Shown here one piece after another: positions 9,379-18,175 of a stretch of DNA of 64,000 nucleotides. The position numbers and the translations under genes were made by a program. Position 1 is the first letter of the stretch. Each line of letters opens with the position of its first letter. The notes beneath the pieces are model-generated. The model had not been told where the DNA came from. It saw only the letters and a list, made by a program, of their open reading frames with translations, and did no database searches. The stretch is from Chryseobacterium sp. GVT01B (GTDB lineage Bacteria > Bacteroidota > Bacteroidia > Flavobacteriales > Weeksellaceae), in NCBI RefSeq assembly GCF_019970045.1, contig NZ_JAHXYI010000002.1, forward strand, positions 434,001 through 498,000. The letters are read 5' to 3'.

Positions 9379-10224
9379 TTAATATAACCTTTGCACAGAC
9401 AGAAACAATTCTCTTGTATTATCAGAGGTATTGGAGTCTGTAGTGGAAGCATTGCTACTTCCTGTAGTTGATTTGTTATCTACACGGAATGCATAATACA
9501 CTCTGTACCATCTTGGTTCCGGTTCCTGTATGGTAATATCAAAAGTAACAGTCTCATTATGAGTCTGGGTAAGATAAACACCATCATCAAACTGTCTGTA
9601 AGCTCCTGGTGATAATTTAATATTTCCGTTGTCAGAATCTCCTGTATGAGTGGACATTTCAGAAACCCATATCTTCACATCTGAAGTTCCCACATTATAA
9701 AGTCTTGGGTTAAAAGTTGTGGCTGCTCCTGTTCCTGCTGAGCTGCTGTCAAATTGGGCATCAAGTCTTAAAAAACCTCCCAATACAGGAAGATCAGAAA
9801 GATAGGTACTCGCTAAAGTATTTGTTCCAGAAGTACCTGCTGGTATACTTCCATGATAGTAAATTAAATCTCCAACAGTAATATCATCATCTTTCCCTCC
9901 AAAAGCAAACTTCCATGTTGTTCCGTTAAACATATAATATCCGGCTTTATCTACCTTTGCCGTCTTTGCAGAAGGTATAGTTACAGCTTGAGTCACATAC
10001 ACCAATGCTCCGGTTTGCGCCGCTAAATAGACATCATCTTTCGCCCTCAGCTGATCGCCCGTTACCCTGGGAGCCATTACACCATCAGGAACAGTTGTGA
10101 CATCCGGCTTACCTTCTACGTGTAATGTTACTTTAGGAGAATCTGTATTGATACCAACCTGAGAATACATAATAGTTGAAACACACATCATTATGCCAAT
10201 AAGAGGTAATTTTATTTTCTTCAT
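9379..10224 (-). CDS. Secreted protein of a Chryseobacterium surface family, unknown function
   Basis: The 281-residue protein has a signal peptide ending at MYSQ and then VGINTDSPKVTLHVEGKPD, an opening found in many flavobacterial secreted proteins and reminiscent of phage tail fibre or trimeric adhesin heads. A segment near residue 100 (GYYMFNGTTWKFAF) fits the same style. The C-terminal half is beta-rich (VTFDITIQEPEPRWYRVYYAFRVD). Similar openings occur in six other secreted proteins of this window. No T9SS sorting domain was recognised. Function is not known. Confidence 0.7.
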   Translation of the reverse strand: MKKIKLPLIGIMMCVSTIMYSQVGINTDSPKVTLHVEGKPDVTTVPDGVMAPRVTGDQLRAKDDVYLAAQTGALVYVTQAVTIPSAKTAKVDKAGYYMFNGTTWKFAFGGKDDDITVGDLIYYHGSIPAGTSGTNTLASTYLSDLPVLGGFLRLDAQFDSSSAGTGAATTFNPRLYNVGTSDVKIWVSEMSTHTGDSDNGNIKLSPGAYRQFDDGVYLTQTHNETVTFDITIQEPEPRWYRVYYAFRVDNKSTTGSSNASTTDSNTSDNTRELFLSVQRLY

Positions 10225-10317
10225 TTTAGTATATTTGTTTAAAATTTATTTAGGGATGAATAAATCATGTGGATCAATTGACATATTATCAATTAACCCT
10301 TGTTGAGCTAGCTGGTG

Positions 10318-10325
10318 CAAAGTTA
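10318..10325 (-). promoter_or_regulatory. Bacteroidota -7 element of the secreted protein gene
   Basis: On the minus strand this reads TAACTTTG, an exact TAnnTTTG. It would give a leader of about 90 bases before ATG 10224. No good -33 TTTG is found at 19-21 bases, so activation may be needed. Confidence 0.45.
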
Positions 10326-10484
10326 TCTTCGCTGATAAATCAAATTCCTTAATAATCAATGAAAAACCGGAAACGGTTCACCAAAACACAAATAACTAAC
10401 AATCAACGTTTTATTGCAGTCATTTTTTGATATTTGACTGTTACAAAGCGTATTGAAATGATTTAAAATTATCTGTTACCACAA

Positions 10485-11441
10485 ATGAATATCGCAAAAG
10501 ACATAAAAATAGAACAGTACAAAAGACAGTTAATTCATTATTATACTATTCTGATGTGTGTGATTCTTGCTGTATTTGGGTTGATATTTACTTTTATCAT
10601 CCCGGATAAAATAATGGCATGGTATCTTTATGGAGGACTTTTTTTACTGATATATACTTATCTGATTGTACGCAAATCTTACTCAGTAAATGTAATGGTA
10701 CATTCTTATGTTATTATTGCGACTCTCTATAATTTCTACATTATGCTTGTTTTCTGGAATAATTCTATAGCAAGTTTTGTGTGGCTTATTCCGATTCCGC
10801 TGGCAGCCTATGTTTTCTTTTCAAGAAAATATGTCTTTATTTACAGCCTTTTTGTTCTATTGAATATTATAGCTGGATATCTTATTTCAAAAAATTTCAG
10901 CTTTGACTTCCCTCTGCACAGCCAGGATGATGTAAGAATTACGGATACTATCCTTATGGTTTCTAATGTGGCTGTAATATCCCTTCTGATCTATTTTAAA
11001 GATAAAATAAAAAGAGTTGAAATTTACCATGAAATTGAAGAGAAAACTCTGAATCCGGAAGTTCAGCCAACCTTTGTAGCAGAAAAAGCTCCTTTTGCAG
11101 ATGAACTGTTTGAGAAAATTGAGTTTGTCATGAGAGAAAAACAGTTGTATAAAGATGTTAATTTCAATATTTCAAAGCTTTCTGCAGAAATGGATATCAA
11201 TAGCAGCTATATTTCAAAATCCATCCGTACAAAAGGGTATCCCAATTTCAATAATTATCTGAATATGCACAGAATTGAGTGTGTAAAAAGACTGCTTACT
11301 GAAAATGATATTGAGAAAGTAACTCTTATGTATATTTATACCGAAGCAGGGTTCTCCAACCAATCTACTTTCAACAGGGTGTTCAAACAGATGGAAAGCA
11401 TTACTCCTTCCGAATACATCAGCAGTTTGCAAATTCACTGA
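10485..11441 (+). CDS. Membrane-bound AraC-family transcriptional regulator
   Basis: The 318-residue protein has about five or six membrane helices in its first 175 residues (for example YTILMCVILAVFGLIFTFII and AYVFFSRKYVFIYSLFVLLN) and a C-terminal AraC HTH pair at about 215-315 (DVNFNISKLSAEMDINSSYISKSIR; EAGFSNQSTFNRVFKQMESITPSEY). It may sense a membrane or envelope signal directly. It is divergent from the secreted gene at 9379-10224, which is a candidate target, and precedes an MFS gene by 116 bp. Confidence 0.85.
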   Translation: MNIAKDIKIEQYKRQLIHYYTILMCVILAVFGLIFTFIIPDKIMAWYLYGGLFLLIYTYLIVRKSYSVNVMVHSYVIIATLYNFYIMLVFWNNSIASFVWLIPIPLAAYVFFSRKYVFIYSLFVLLNIIAGYLISKNFSFDFPLHSQDDVRITDTILMVSNVAVISLLIYFKDKIKRVEIYHEIEEKTLNPEVQPTFVAEKAPFADELFEKIEFVMREKQLYKDVNFNISKLSAEMDINSSYISKSIRTKGYPNFNNYLNMHRIECVKRLLTENDIEKVTLMYIYTEAGFSNQSTFNRVFKQMESITPSEYISSLQIH

Positions 11442-11557
11442 TTTGTTTCACCAATACATATGATTGAAATAATGATTTTTAAATTCGGAAAATAATCAGG
11501 AAATTTACAAGACTTAATTTTTCTGTCAAACCACTGCATTTTAATTGCAAAAAAATC

Positions 11558-12760
11558 ATGAATTCATCTGAAAAAGCCAATCAGGGAAGCTCACGTTTCC
11601 GATATATAAAACTTTGTATTTTCTTTTCAGGACTTTCGGTTTTTGCACAGCTTTATCTTTTCCAGCCCATGCTGCCTATGGCTGCAGAACAGTTCGGGGT
11701 GTCTGTAGGTGATACTTCCCTTCTTGTCTCTTCCTCCACAATAGGTATGGCATTAGGGTTATTATTTTTTGCTTTTAAAGCTGACAGCTATTCAAGAAAA
11801 GGTCTGATGGTCTTTTCATTGATTTCATCTGCACTGCTTACCATTATTTCCACCTGGATCCCAAGTTTAAGTCTCCTGATCGCTATCGGAGTACTGAAAG
11901 GCTTTGTTGTTTCCGGAGTTTCGGCAGTTGCGCTGGCTTATCTCACAGAGGAAGTGAATGCTCTGGCAGTACCGGCAGCCATCAGCATGTACCTCAGCGG
12001 TAATACGATTGGCGGAATGAGCGGAAGAATTATGGCTACCCTTCTTGCAGGTGAATTCGGATGGCGTAATGCTGTTCTTTTTATCGGAATAGAAAGCTTC
12101 ATCCTTGGGGCTGTATTCTGGAAATTATTTCCGGAGTCAAGATTTTTCAACCCACAGAAAACGGATTATCATCTTAAGGTAAAACAGATGAAGTTTTTTC
12201 TGACTAACCCTTATATGCTTCGATTGTATTGCACAGCTGCTTTACTGATGGGTGTTTTTGTGAGTGTTTATAATTATCTGACGTTCAGACTGGAAGCAAA
12301 ACCATTTTCGTTAAGCCATTTTATCATTGCTTTTATCTTTCTCATGTACATTTTCGGAGTCTTTGGTACGATGATCACAGGGCGTCTTTCCAGAATGTTT
12401 CCCATGAATGATATCCTGAAAGGTTCCATCCTGTTTATGCTCACCGGAGCCGCATTGTTATTATCTGAAAATATCTATATTCTTATTTTCGGACTTGGTC
12501 TTTTTACTCTTTCCTTTTTCGCAGCCCACACGATGGCCAGCCAGATGACTGCATTGTATGCCAAACGTGGAAAGTCTTCAGCTACTTCTATTTACTGGCT
12601 GTTCTATTATTTTGGTTCCAGTATTCTGGGTAGTGGTACCGGTTATCTCCTTCATGCTTATTCCTGGAATGTCTTCATAGGAATTCTTATCATAGCTGTT
12701 ATTATAGCCCTTCTCTTAACTACGGCTAATGTATTACCTAAAGGAAGAGCAAAAAACTAG
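11558..12760 (+). CDS. MFS transporter (YnfM/AraJ-like)
   Basis: The 400-residue protein has about 12 predicted membrane segments. The N-terminal part (AQLYLFQPMLPMAAEQFGVS, then DTSLLVSSSTIGMALGLLFFA and DSYSRKGLM in loop 2-3) fits the DHA1-type MFS family, whose members export drugs or small metabolites in exchange for protons. Substrate cannot be read from the sequence. The AraC-type membrane regulator lies directly upstream on the same strand. Confidence 0.88.
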   Translation: MNSSEKANQGSSRFRYIKLCIFFSGLSVFAQLYLFQPMLPMAAEQFGVSVGDTSLLVSSSTIGMALGLLFFAFKADSYSRKGLMVFSLISSALLTIISTWIPSLSLLIAIGVLKGFVVSGVSAVALAYLTEEVNALAVPAAISMYLSGNTIGGMSGRIMATLLAGEFGWRNAVLFIGIESFILGAVFWKLFPESRFFNPQKTDYHLKVKQMKFFLTNPYMLRLYCTAALLMGVFVSVYNYLTFRLEAKPFSLSHFIIAFIFLMYIFGVFGTMITGRLSRMFPMNDILKGSILFMLTGAALLLSENIYILIFGLGLFTLSFFAAHTMASQMTALYAKRGKSSATSIYWLFYYFGSSILGSGTGYLLHAYSWNVFIGILIIAVIIALLLTTANVLPKGRAKN

Positions 12761-12959
12761 TACCACATACATACCACATCCACTTTTTTGGGCAATATGC
12801 CATAATTCGCCTATGAGTGTACTATTTTAACATATTATTAATTTTTTATAGAGAAAATTTAACCTAACCTTCACTAAAACAGCCTACAACAATATGATGC
12901 CGGGCATAGTATTTGCTATTTATACAGGACTTTATCATCACCTAAAAAATCAAAATATC

Positions 12960-13373
12960 ATGAACGTAGCAGATTTAAAAATCAAGAACTTGGTGGAGTA
13001 TAATAATCAGATTTATACGATCTCCGAGATCTTTCACAATGTCGAACAGGCTTATTTTGTAAAAATTGAAAATGATATTCAAAGTATCTCAGTCCCGGCA
13101 GCTTCTATCAAACCTATCAAAATAACAGAAGAATGGCTTGAGAAACTGGGGTTCTCAAGAACGTACAGTTCAGATAAGAGTATACGGTATGAAAGACCGG
13201 AACCTTTTATAAAATACGATATAGACCTGAGTTCCAGAAAAATACTGGAAGGTCTGAAAATATATGGGAACGCTATAAAGTGTAAATACATCCATGAGTT
13301 TCAGAACATTTTCTCAAGCTTATTCGGAAAAGAAACAGCTTTGCATTATGGTTATTTGAAAACAGAATCGTAG
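12960..13373 (+). CDS. Phage-like hypothetical protein (MNVADLKIKNLVEYN... family)
   Basis: 137 residues from the ATG at 12960, which I prefer to the in-frame ATG at 12894 because family members begin with M-x-x-x-D-L-x-x-x-N-L-V. Typical motifs are ITEEWLEKLGF (about residue 53) and KYIHEFQNIFSSLFGKE near the C-terminus, seen in many small proteins of Bacteroidota prophages and mobile regions. Function is unknown. No other phage gene is adjacent, so this is a solitary remnant or domesticated copy. A 16-bp perfect terminator stem follows. Confidence 0.7.
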   Translation: MNVADLKIKNLVEYNNQIYTISEIFHNVEQAYFVKIENDIQSISVPAASIKPIKITEEWLEKLGFSRTYSSDKSIRYERPEPFIKYDIDLSSRKILEGLKIYGNAIKCKYIHEFQNIFSSLFGKETALHYGYLKTES

Positions 13374-13393
13374 TTTAAATAGTTCTAAGCTGT

Positions 13394-13435
13394 AGAAGAC
13401 CACAATTTAACTTGTAAATTGTGGTCTTCTTCTTT
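13394..13435 (+). terminator. Strong intrinsic terminator
   Basis: Perfect 16-bp stem (13394-13409 with 13415-13430, loop of 5) followed by T-rich sequence, 20 bp after the stop at 13373. Confidence 0.85.
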
Positions 13436-13632
13436 TAAATAGGCTTCAAAAGGTTTCTTTATTTTATTTTTTTAAATTCAACCTGGTTAAGACAGGCCCT
13501 TAGAAAAAACTACAAATAAATACTTCCTTGTTGTGTACTTTACCCTACTGGAAGACTGCATTTTTCAAAACCTATTATTCCTTTGGTCCGTATTCAGCCT
13601 GCTTTATCACTACAATTTTTTTAATATTTCCG

Positions 13633-13640
13633 TAAATTTG
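13633..13640 (+). promoter_or_regulatory. -7 promoter element of the Crp-family gene
   Basis: TAAATTTG matches TAnnTTTG exactly and lies about 50 bases before the preferred ATG at 13691. Confidence 0.45.
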
Positions 13641-13690
13641 GGCCTATCGCACATCCTGACATGTTAGTTGGGAGCAAAGCACAATACCTC

Positions 13691-14293
13691 ATGATGGACA
13701 CGGATACTATACTTTTACAGCTGATAAAACACTTTAAGGAAATCGTTTCTTTAGAAGACAAGGATATTGATTATATCACTTCTAAATTAGAAATCATACA
13801 GCTCAAAAAGAAAGAATACCTGCTTCGTGAAGGACAGGTTTCCAGACACATGCGCTTTATTGCCAGAGGAAGTCTGTATGCCTATAATATTGATGAAAAA
13901 GGAAAGGAAAATACCACTCAGCTAGGTATTGAAAACTGGTGGGTGAATGATCTGTACAGCTATCTGAGCGAACTGCCTTCAAGAATGTTTATTCAGGCTA
14001 ATGAAGATACCACAATTATACAAATCAGTAAAAACCATTTGGAATTATTATATAAAGAAGTTCCTGCCATTTCAGAATTCTGGCGCCTGAAAATGCAGTC
14101 TGCTTATGTTACGTTACAGGAAAGAACTTTTGAACATTCAAGGGTTGATGCTTACACCAAATACAGAACATTCGTCACCACCTACCGTAATATTGAACAG
14201 CGTTTTCCTCAATATATGATTGCTTCCTACCTTGGAATCACAGTAGAATACCTGAGTTATCTTAGAAAAAAGCACCTGTCTGACCTTTCTTAA
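13691..14293 (+). CDS. Crp/Fnr-family transcriptional regulator
   Basis: About 200 residues from ATG 13691. The cyclic-nucleotide-binding-like beta-roll covers about residues 20-120 (KKKEYLLREGQVSRHMRFIARGSLYAYNIDEKGKENT). The C-terminus keeps a degenerate HTH (YMIASYLGITVEYLSYLRKK). This Bacteroidota subfamily usually lacks the phosphate-binding cassette for cAMP. An in-frame ATG at 13661 would add ten residues; it lies close to the predicted transcription start, so I prefer 13691. Two downstream genes (14358, 14992) follow a palindrome that overlaps this gene's stop codon, and they are likely targets. Confidence 0.82.
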   Translation: MMDTDTILLQLIKHFKEIVSLEDKDIDYITSKLEIIQLKKKEYLLREGQVSRHMRFIARGSLYAYNIDEKGKENTTQLGIENWWVNDLYSYLSELPSRMFIQANEDTTIIQISKNHLELLYKEVPAISEFWRLKMQSAYVTLQERTFEHSRVDAYTKYRTFVTTYRNIEQRFPQYMIASYLGITVEYLSYLRKKHLSDLS

Positions 14294-14333
14294 GATTTCT
14301 TAAGTTTATTCCGTTCCAGCCCGGATAATTTTG
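14289..14333 (+). promoter_or_regulatory. Candidate Crp-type operator plus -7 element
   Basis: CTTAAGATTTCTTAAG (14289-14304) is an inverted repeat overlapping the stop codon of the Crp-family gene. TAATTTTG at 14326-14333 is an exact -7 element, so the palindrome centre would sit about 40 bases upstream of the start point, the position used by Crp-type class II activators. Confidence 0.4.
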
Positions 14334-14357
14334 CTCACAGAATTTAATGAGTGAAAT

Positions 14358-14978
14358 ATGAAGGCAAAAATCATCACAATAACAGCTCTTGCGTCAGCTT
14401 CCCTGAATCTGAATGCACAGAAACTTTCTTATACTCCGGATCTTGTTTTAGGACATCGGTCGTATACCTATATGCACAATGTCAATTATCAACTGAATGA
14501 ACGGTTGAAACTGAACAATCTTACTTTATTTGATACAGAATACACCAAAGACCAAGAAAATATATTCTTCATCAGAAATACCCTGGCTTATAGCTTTACC
14601 AAAAGACTGAGTGCTAACGCAGCATTTGGAATTAAAAATCCGGGAGCATTTTTCAGCGCTTACCTGCAATACAAAATCGTCCAGCCCGGCTATTCACTCT
14701 CCTATTCCATAGGAACTACTTATCAGAAAGTATTTTCGCTGGAGCAGTCCATATCATTTGAATATACTCCTTATATGACAAAAGATCTCAAAGGATATTT
14801 CAGCCTACTGGCTATTGGAAATCTTGATGACAGCGGATATCCCAGAGGGCTGCAGTTTATCAGACTTGGTGTGAAACAGGATAAAATGATATACGGGCTG
14901 GCCTCCAATTTTGATCAGTTTAACAACGGAAAAAAGACCCTGGAAAATATCGGGGCATTTATAAAATATAACTTTTAA
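14358..14978 (+). CDS. Secreted, probably outer-membrane protein, unknown function
   Basis: The 206-residue product has a signal peptide (cleavage after NLNAQ). The rest is built of alternating aromatic beta-strand-like segments (YTYMHNVNYQLNERLKL, LAYSFTKRLSANAAFGI, LSYSIGTTYQKVFSL) ending in FIKYNF, which resembles a small outer-membrane beta-barrel with a terminal aromatic. It forms an operon with the DoxX-like gene 13 bp downstream. Family not recognised beyond this. Confidence 0.65.
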   Translation: MKAKIITITALASASLNLNAQKLSYTPDLVLGHRSYTYMHNVNYQLNERLKLNNLTLFDTEYTKDQENIFFIRNTLAYSFTKRLSANAAFGIKNPGAFFSAYLQYKIVQPGYSLSYSIGTTYQKVFSLEQSISFEYTPYMTKDLKGYFSLLAIGNLDDSGYPRGLQFIRLGVKQDKMIYGLASNFDQFNNGKKTLENIGAFIKYNF

Positions 14979-14991
14979 ATAATAATACGAA

Positions 14992-15393
14992 ATGAAAAAG
15001 AACATTGATTTAGGAATGCTTATCTGCAGAATAGCTGTCGGATTTCCCATGTCGGTTTATGGAATCAGCAAACTGATCCACGGAGTTGGATTTATTAAAG
15101 ATATGATGACCATGCACGGTTTACCAGCATTCTTTGCTTATGGTGTCTTTGCGGGTGAAATTATAGCTCCTGTTATGTTGGTTATAGGATTCAGGGCAAG
15201 GCTGGCAGGGTTAATTTTTGCTGCTAATTGCTTTACTGCCACTATCCTTGCACAAACGGCTAATATTTTCAAACTTAATGAATTTGGAGGCTGGGCTTTG
15301 GAATTACTGGTGATCTATATGCTCATAAGCCTAAGCTTTTTCTTTACAGGAGCAGGAAAGTATGCCGTTTCTACCCAAAATAAGTGGGATTAA
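14992..15393 (+). CDS. DoxX-family membrane protein
   Basis: The 133-residue protein has four membrane helices. Its start (LGMLICRIAVGFPMSVYGISKL), the segment HGLPAFFAYGVFAGEIIAPVMLVIGFRARLAG (helices 2-3) and the last helix fit DoxX/DoxD-like quinone-linked membrane proteins. It lies 13 bp behind the putative barrel gene and behind a Crp-family regulator. The substrate is unknown. Confidence 0.85.
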   Translation: MKKNIDLGMLICRIAVGFPMSVYGISKLIHGVGFIKDMMTMHGLPAFFAYGVFAGEIIAPVMLVIGFRARLAGLIFAANCFTATILAQTANIFKLNEFGGWALELLVIYMLISLSFFFTGAGKYAVSTQNKWD

Positions 15394-15424
15394 AATCCCT
15401 TGAAATTTTTCTAATCACTAATTG

Positions 15425-15459
15425 ATAAATCAGGATCTCAGGATTCTGGTTTATTTTTT
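15425..15459 (+). terminator. Intrinsic terminator after the DoxX gene
   Basis: Thirteen-base stem (15425-15437 with 15442-15454, two G-U pairs, loop TCAG) followed by a T run. Confidence 0.75.
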
Positions 15460-15533
15460 ACCAAATGACAATAAAACAGGTATCAGATCCCCGGTTTCAT
15501 TCCGTATTTTTACAGTAAACTTAATCATCCGTC

Positions 15534-16445
15534 ATGAAAGAAGTTATTGTCTATCAAATTGATTCTTTTACCAAAGAAAAATTCAAAGGAAATCCTGCAG
15601 GAGTTGTGTTAAACGCTGAAAATATGACGCCTGAAGAAATGCAGCTTATTGCCAGAGAGCTTAATAATTCTGAAACTGCATTTGTTTTCAAACCTGATAA
15701 TCCTCAGGAAAATTTTGATTACCACGTCAGGTATTTTACTCCTACCACAGAAGTTCCATCCTGCGGACATGCCACCATTGCAGCTCTCTATGCAAAAGCT
15801 CAGGAAGATCATCTGAATTCCTGTACTATTACAATACATACACCAATCGGAATATTACCAATTCACATTGAAAGAGAAGATAATGATTATCTCATCACCA
15901 TGACACAGGGAAAGTTTGAGCTGAGCCCTGCTTTTGATGTTTCAATGACTCAAAGAATTGTACAGGCCCTGGGACTGACAATGAATGATCTTGATGAAAA
16001 ATGTCCTGTACAAATTGCTTCCACAGGCCATTCAAAAGTAATGATCGGTATTAAAAGCAATATCACCTTAAATGGTTTGGTTCCCGATCTTACGGCCTTG
16101 ACAAAGCTCAGTAAAGAAATCAGCTGTAACGGATATTTTGTGTTTACTTTCGATACAGATGAAAAAGAGATATTAACTAATGGAAGAATGTTTGCACCCG
16201 CTATCGGTATTTCCGAAGATCCGGTTACCGGAAATGCGAACGGTCCTCTGGGAGGTTATCTTATTCAAAACAAAATCATAGAGACTGCTGATGGCATTTT
16301 TGAATTTACCGGAAAACAAGGGGAAACCATCAATAGAATTGGCGAAGTAAAAGTACAGGTCGGCGTGAAAGACAGCCAACCCGATATCATCCGTATTACC
16401 GGAAATGCAGTAGGTGTTTTCAGAACAACTATGGATCTGAAATAA
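15534..16445 (+). CDS. PhzF-family isomerase/epimerase
   Basis: The 303-residue protein has the PhzF duplicated hot-dog-like fold markers: FKGNPAGVV near residue 20, the catalytic Glu in NNSETAFVF (about 47), CGHATIAA (about 78), and the second-half signature EDPVTGNANGPLGGYL (about 225-240). The phenazine enzyme isomerises trans-2,3-dihydro-3-hydroxyanthranilate, but most homologues act in unknown pathways, and no phenazine genes are nearby. It precedes the YCII/sigma pair on the same strand. Confidence 0.9.
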   Translation: MKEVIVYQIDSFTKEKFKGNPAGVVLNAENMTPEEMQLIARELNNSETAFVFKPDNPQENFDYHVRYFTPTTEVPSCGHATIAALYAKAQEDHLNSCTITIHTPIGILPIHIEREDNDYLITMTQGKFELSPAFDVSMTQRIVQALGLTMNDLDEKCPVQIASTGHSKVMIGIKSNITLNGLVPDLTALTKLSKEISCNGYFVFTFDTDEKEILTNGRMFAPAIGISEDPVTGNANGPLGGYLIQNKIIETADGIFEFTGKQGETINRIGEVKVQVGVKDSQPDIIRITGNAVGVFRTTMDLK

Positions 16446-16524
16446 TTCTGATATTTATATTTAAAAAATTGTCCCCATTGAAGAAAATCAGTCGTCATCA
16501 GAATGAATCAAAAATTTGAATACA

Positions 16525-16866
16525 ATGAAAGAATTCTTATTGGTCTTCCGTGCAGACTACAAGTCTATGCCCAAGACATCACCGGAACAAATGCAGGTCA
16601 ATACCCAGAAATGGATGAACTGGATCGCAGGAATTGCTGCGCAAAATAAACTGGCAGACAGAGGAAACCGCCTGGAAAGTACCGGACAGGTTATAAAATC
16701 AGACGGAATAATTTCTGATGGTCCGTACGCTGAAATTAAAGAATCCATTATGGGATATACGCTCATCAACGCGGAATCTATTGAAGAAGCTACGGCTTTA
16801 TCTAAAGACTGTCCTATTCTGTTATTTGGAGGAAGTGTAGAAGTAAGGGAAATCAGTAAATTGTAA
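16525..16866 (+). CDS. YCII-related (DGPF-domain) protein
   Basis: 113 residues from ATG 16525; an upstream in-frame TTG is less likely. MKEFLLVFRADY at the start and DGPYAEIKESIMGYTLI mark the DGPF subgroup of YCII-like dimeric alpha-beta barrels. The subgroup is regularly encoded next to ECF sigma factors of the ECF42 group, exactly as here (sigma gene 32 bp downstream). Its molecular role is not established. Confidence 0.9.
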   Translation: MKEFLLVFRADYKSMPKTSPEQMQVNTQKWMNWIAGIAAQNKLADRGNRLESTGQVIKSDGIISDGPYAEIKESIMGYTLINAESIEEATALSKDCPILLFGGSVEVREISKL

Positions 16867-16898
16867 TAATTACCTTTGTTACAGCCTTTTGATCAGCC

Positions 16899-18131
16899 AT
16901 GACCAATCCGAATGAAATAACACCGTATTTATTCAGAACCGAGTACAGTAAAATCGTTGCAGTACTTTGCAGAAGTTTTGATATCAAACATATCGAAATT
17001 GCAGAAGATATTGCCAGCGAAACCTTTCTGAAAGCTTCGAAATATTGGGCTGTAGATGGACTTCCTGATAATCCTGCAGCCTGGCTTTACACGGTGGCTA
17101 AGAATAAAGCCAAAGATTATTTCAAACACCTTTCCATTATTGAAAAGAACAAAGAAGAAGTAAGAGCCACTGAAAAAGAGCACCTAACCATAGATTTTGA
17201 TACCAAAAACATCACTGACAGTCAACTGGAAATGATTTTTGCGACCTGCAACCCTGTCAATTCCCGCGAGACCCAAATATGTCTGGCTCTTCAGATTCTC
17301 TGTGGCTTCAGTGTGGAAGAAATTGCCAATGCTTTTCTTTCAAAAACGGAGACGATTAAAAAACGTTTGCAAAGAGGTCGGGAAACTCTCAGAACACACC
17401 ATTTTACAATAGATTCTTTACGTGAACAGGATATTCACCAGCGATTGGAAACGGTACTGGCTACTTTATATTTATTGTTTAATGAAGGTTATTTTTCCAG
17501 GACGAATACTCTTTTAATCCGTAAAGATCTTTGCCTGGAAGCCATAAGACTTACCCTGATCCTTACTGATAATCAGTTTACCAATACCCCAAAAACCAAT
17601 GCCTTGCTGGCTTTGATGTGTTTTCAGAGCTCTAGGCTTGATGCAAGAACCAATGATGAAGGGGAAGCCATTCTTTTTGATGAACAGAATATAACATTAT
17701 GGGATAAAGCTTTGATCGAAAAAGGTAATTATTACCTGATAGAAGCCTGTAAAGTGGACAGTATCTCCGTTTCGAAATATCATCTGGAAGCAGGTATTGC
17801 GTATTGGCATACTTCATCTGCTAAAGATAAATGGCAGCATATTTTAAACCTGTACAATCAGCTTGTCATTATTGAATATTCTCCGGTTACTGCCTTAAAC
17901 AGAGCTTTTGCTTTTTCCAAAGTCTATGGAAATGAGATGGCTGTTACTGAAGCAGAAAAACTTAACCTCATCAACAACGAATATTATCATGGATTGTTGG
18001 GCTATTTGTATGCTGAAACCCATCCTGATCAAGCGATTCATCATTTTGAAGAAGCAATCCGTCTGACTAAATCAAAGCCGGAAAAAGAGACTTTACAGAA
18101 ACAGGTCAATCTTTTAAAAAATCCAAAGTAG
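16899..18131 (+). CDS. ECF42-type RNA polymerase sigma factor with C-terminal TPR-like extension
   Basis: The 410-residue protein has sigma region 2 at about 10-75 (EIAEDIASETFLKASKYW, PAAWLYTVAKNKAKDYF), region 4 at about 120-170 (ALQILCGFSVEEIANAF then ETIKKRLQRGRE), and a long helical extension to the end with LYLLFNEGYF and TALNRAFAFSKVYG. That extension defines ECF42, in which it is needed for activity and no classical anti-sigma factor is present. The YCII gene directly upstream completes the usual pair. Confidence 0.92.
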   Translation: MTNPNEITPYLFRTEYSKIVAVLCRSFDIKHIEIAEDIASETFLKASKYWAVDGLPDNPAAWLYTVAKNKAKDYFKHLSIIEKNKEEVRATEKEHLTIDFDTKNITDSQLEMIFATCNPVNSRETQICLALQILCGFSVEEIANAFLSKTETIKKRLQRGRETLRTHHFTIDSLREQDIHQRLETVLATLYLLFNEGYFSRTNTLLIRKDLCLEAIRLTLILTDNQFTNTPKTNALLALMCFQSSRLDARTNDEGEAILFDEQNITLWDKALIEKGNYYLIEACKVDSISVSKYHLEAGIAYWHTSSAKDKWQHILNLYNQLVIIEYSPVTALNRAFAFSKVYGNEMAVTEAEKLNLINNEYYHGLLGYLYAETHPDQAIHHFEEAIRLTKSKPEKETLQKQVNLLKNPK

Positions 18132-18143
18132 GATTAAAAAAGA

Positions 18144-18168
18144 GCCTCCCAAACTATTATTGAGAGGC
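18144..18168. terminator. Convergent terminator hairpin
   Basis: GCCTC / GAGGC stem with flanking A-rich and T-rich runs between the plus-strand sigma gene and the minus-strand DUF1062 gene, so it can serve both. Confidence 0.65.
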
Positions 18169-18175
18169 CCTTTTA

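Noticed and set aside
12894-12959. Upstream start of the phage-like protein
   Set aside because: The family begins at M-N-V-A-D-L; the extension has no similarity to it.
15534-16445. Phenazine biosynthesis from the PhzF homologue
   Set aside because: No other phz gene is present; PhzF-like proteins are widespread with other roles.
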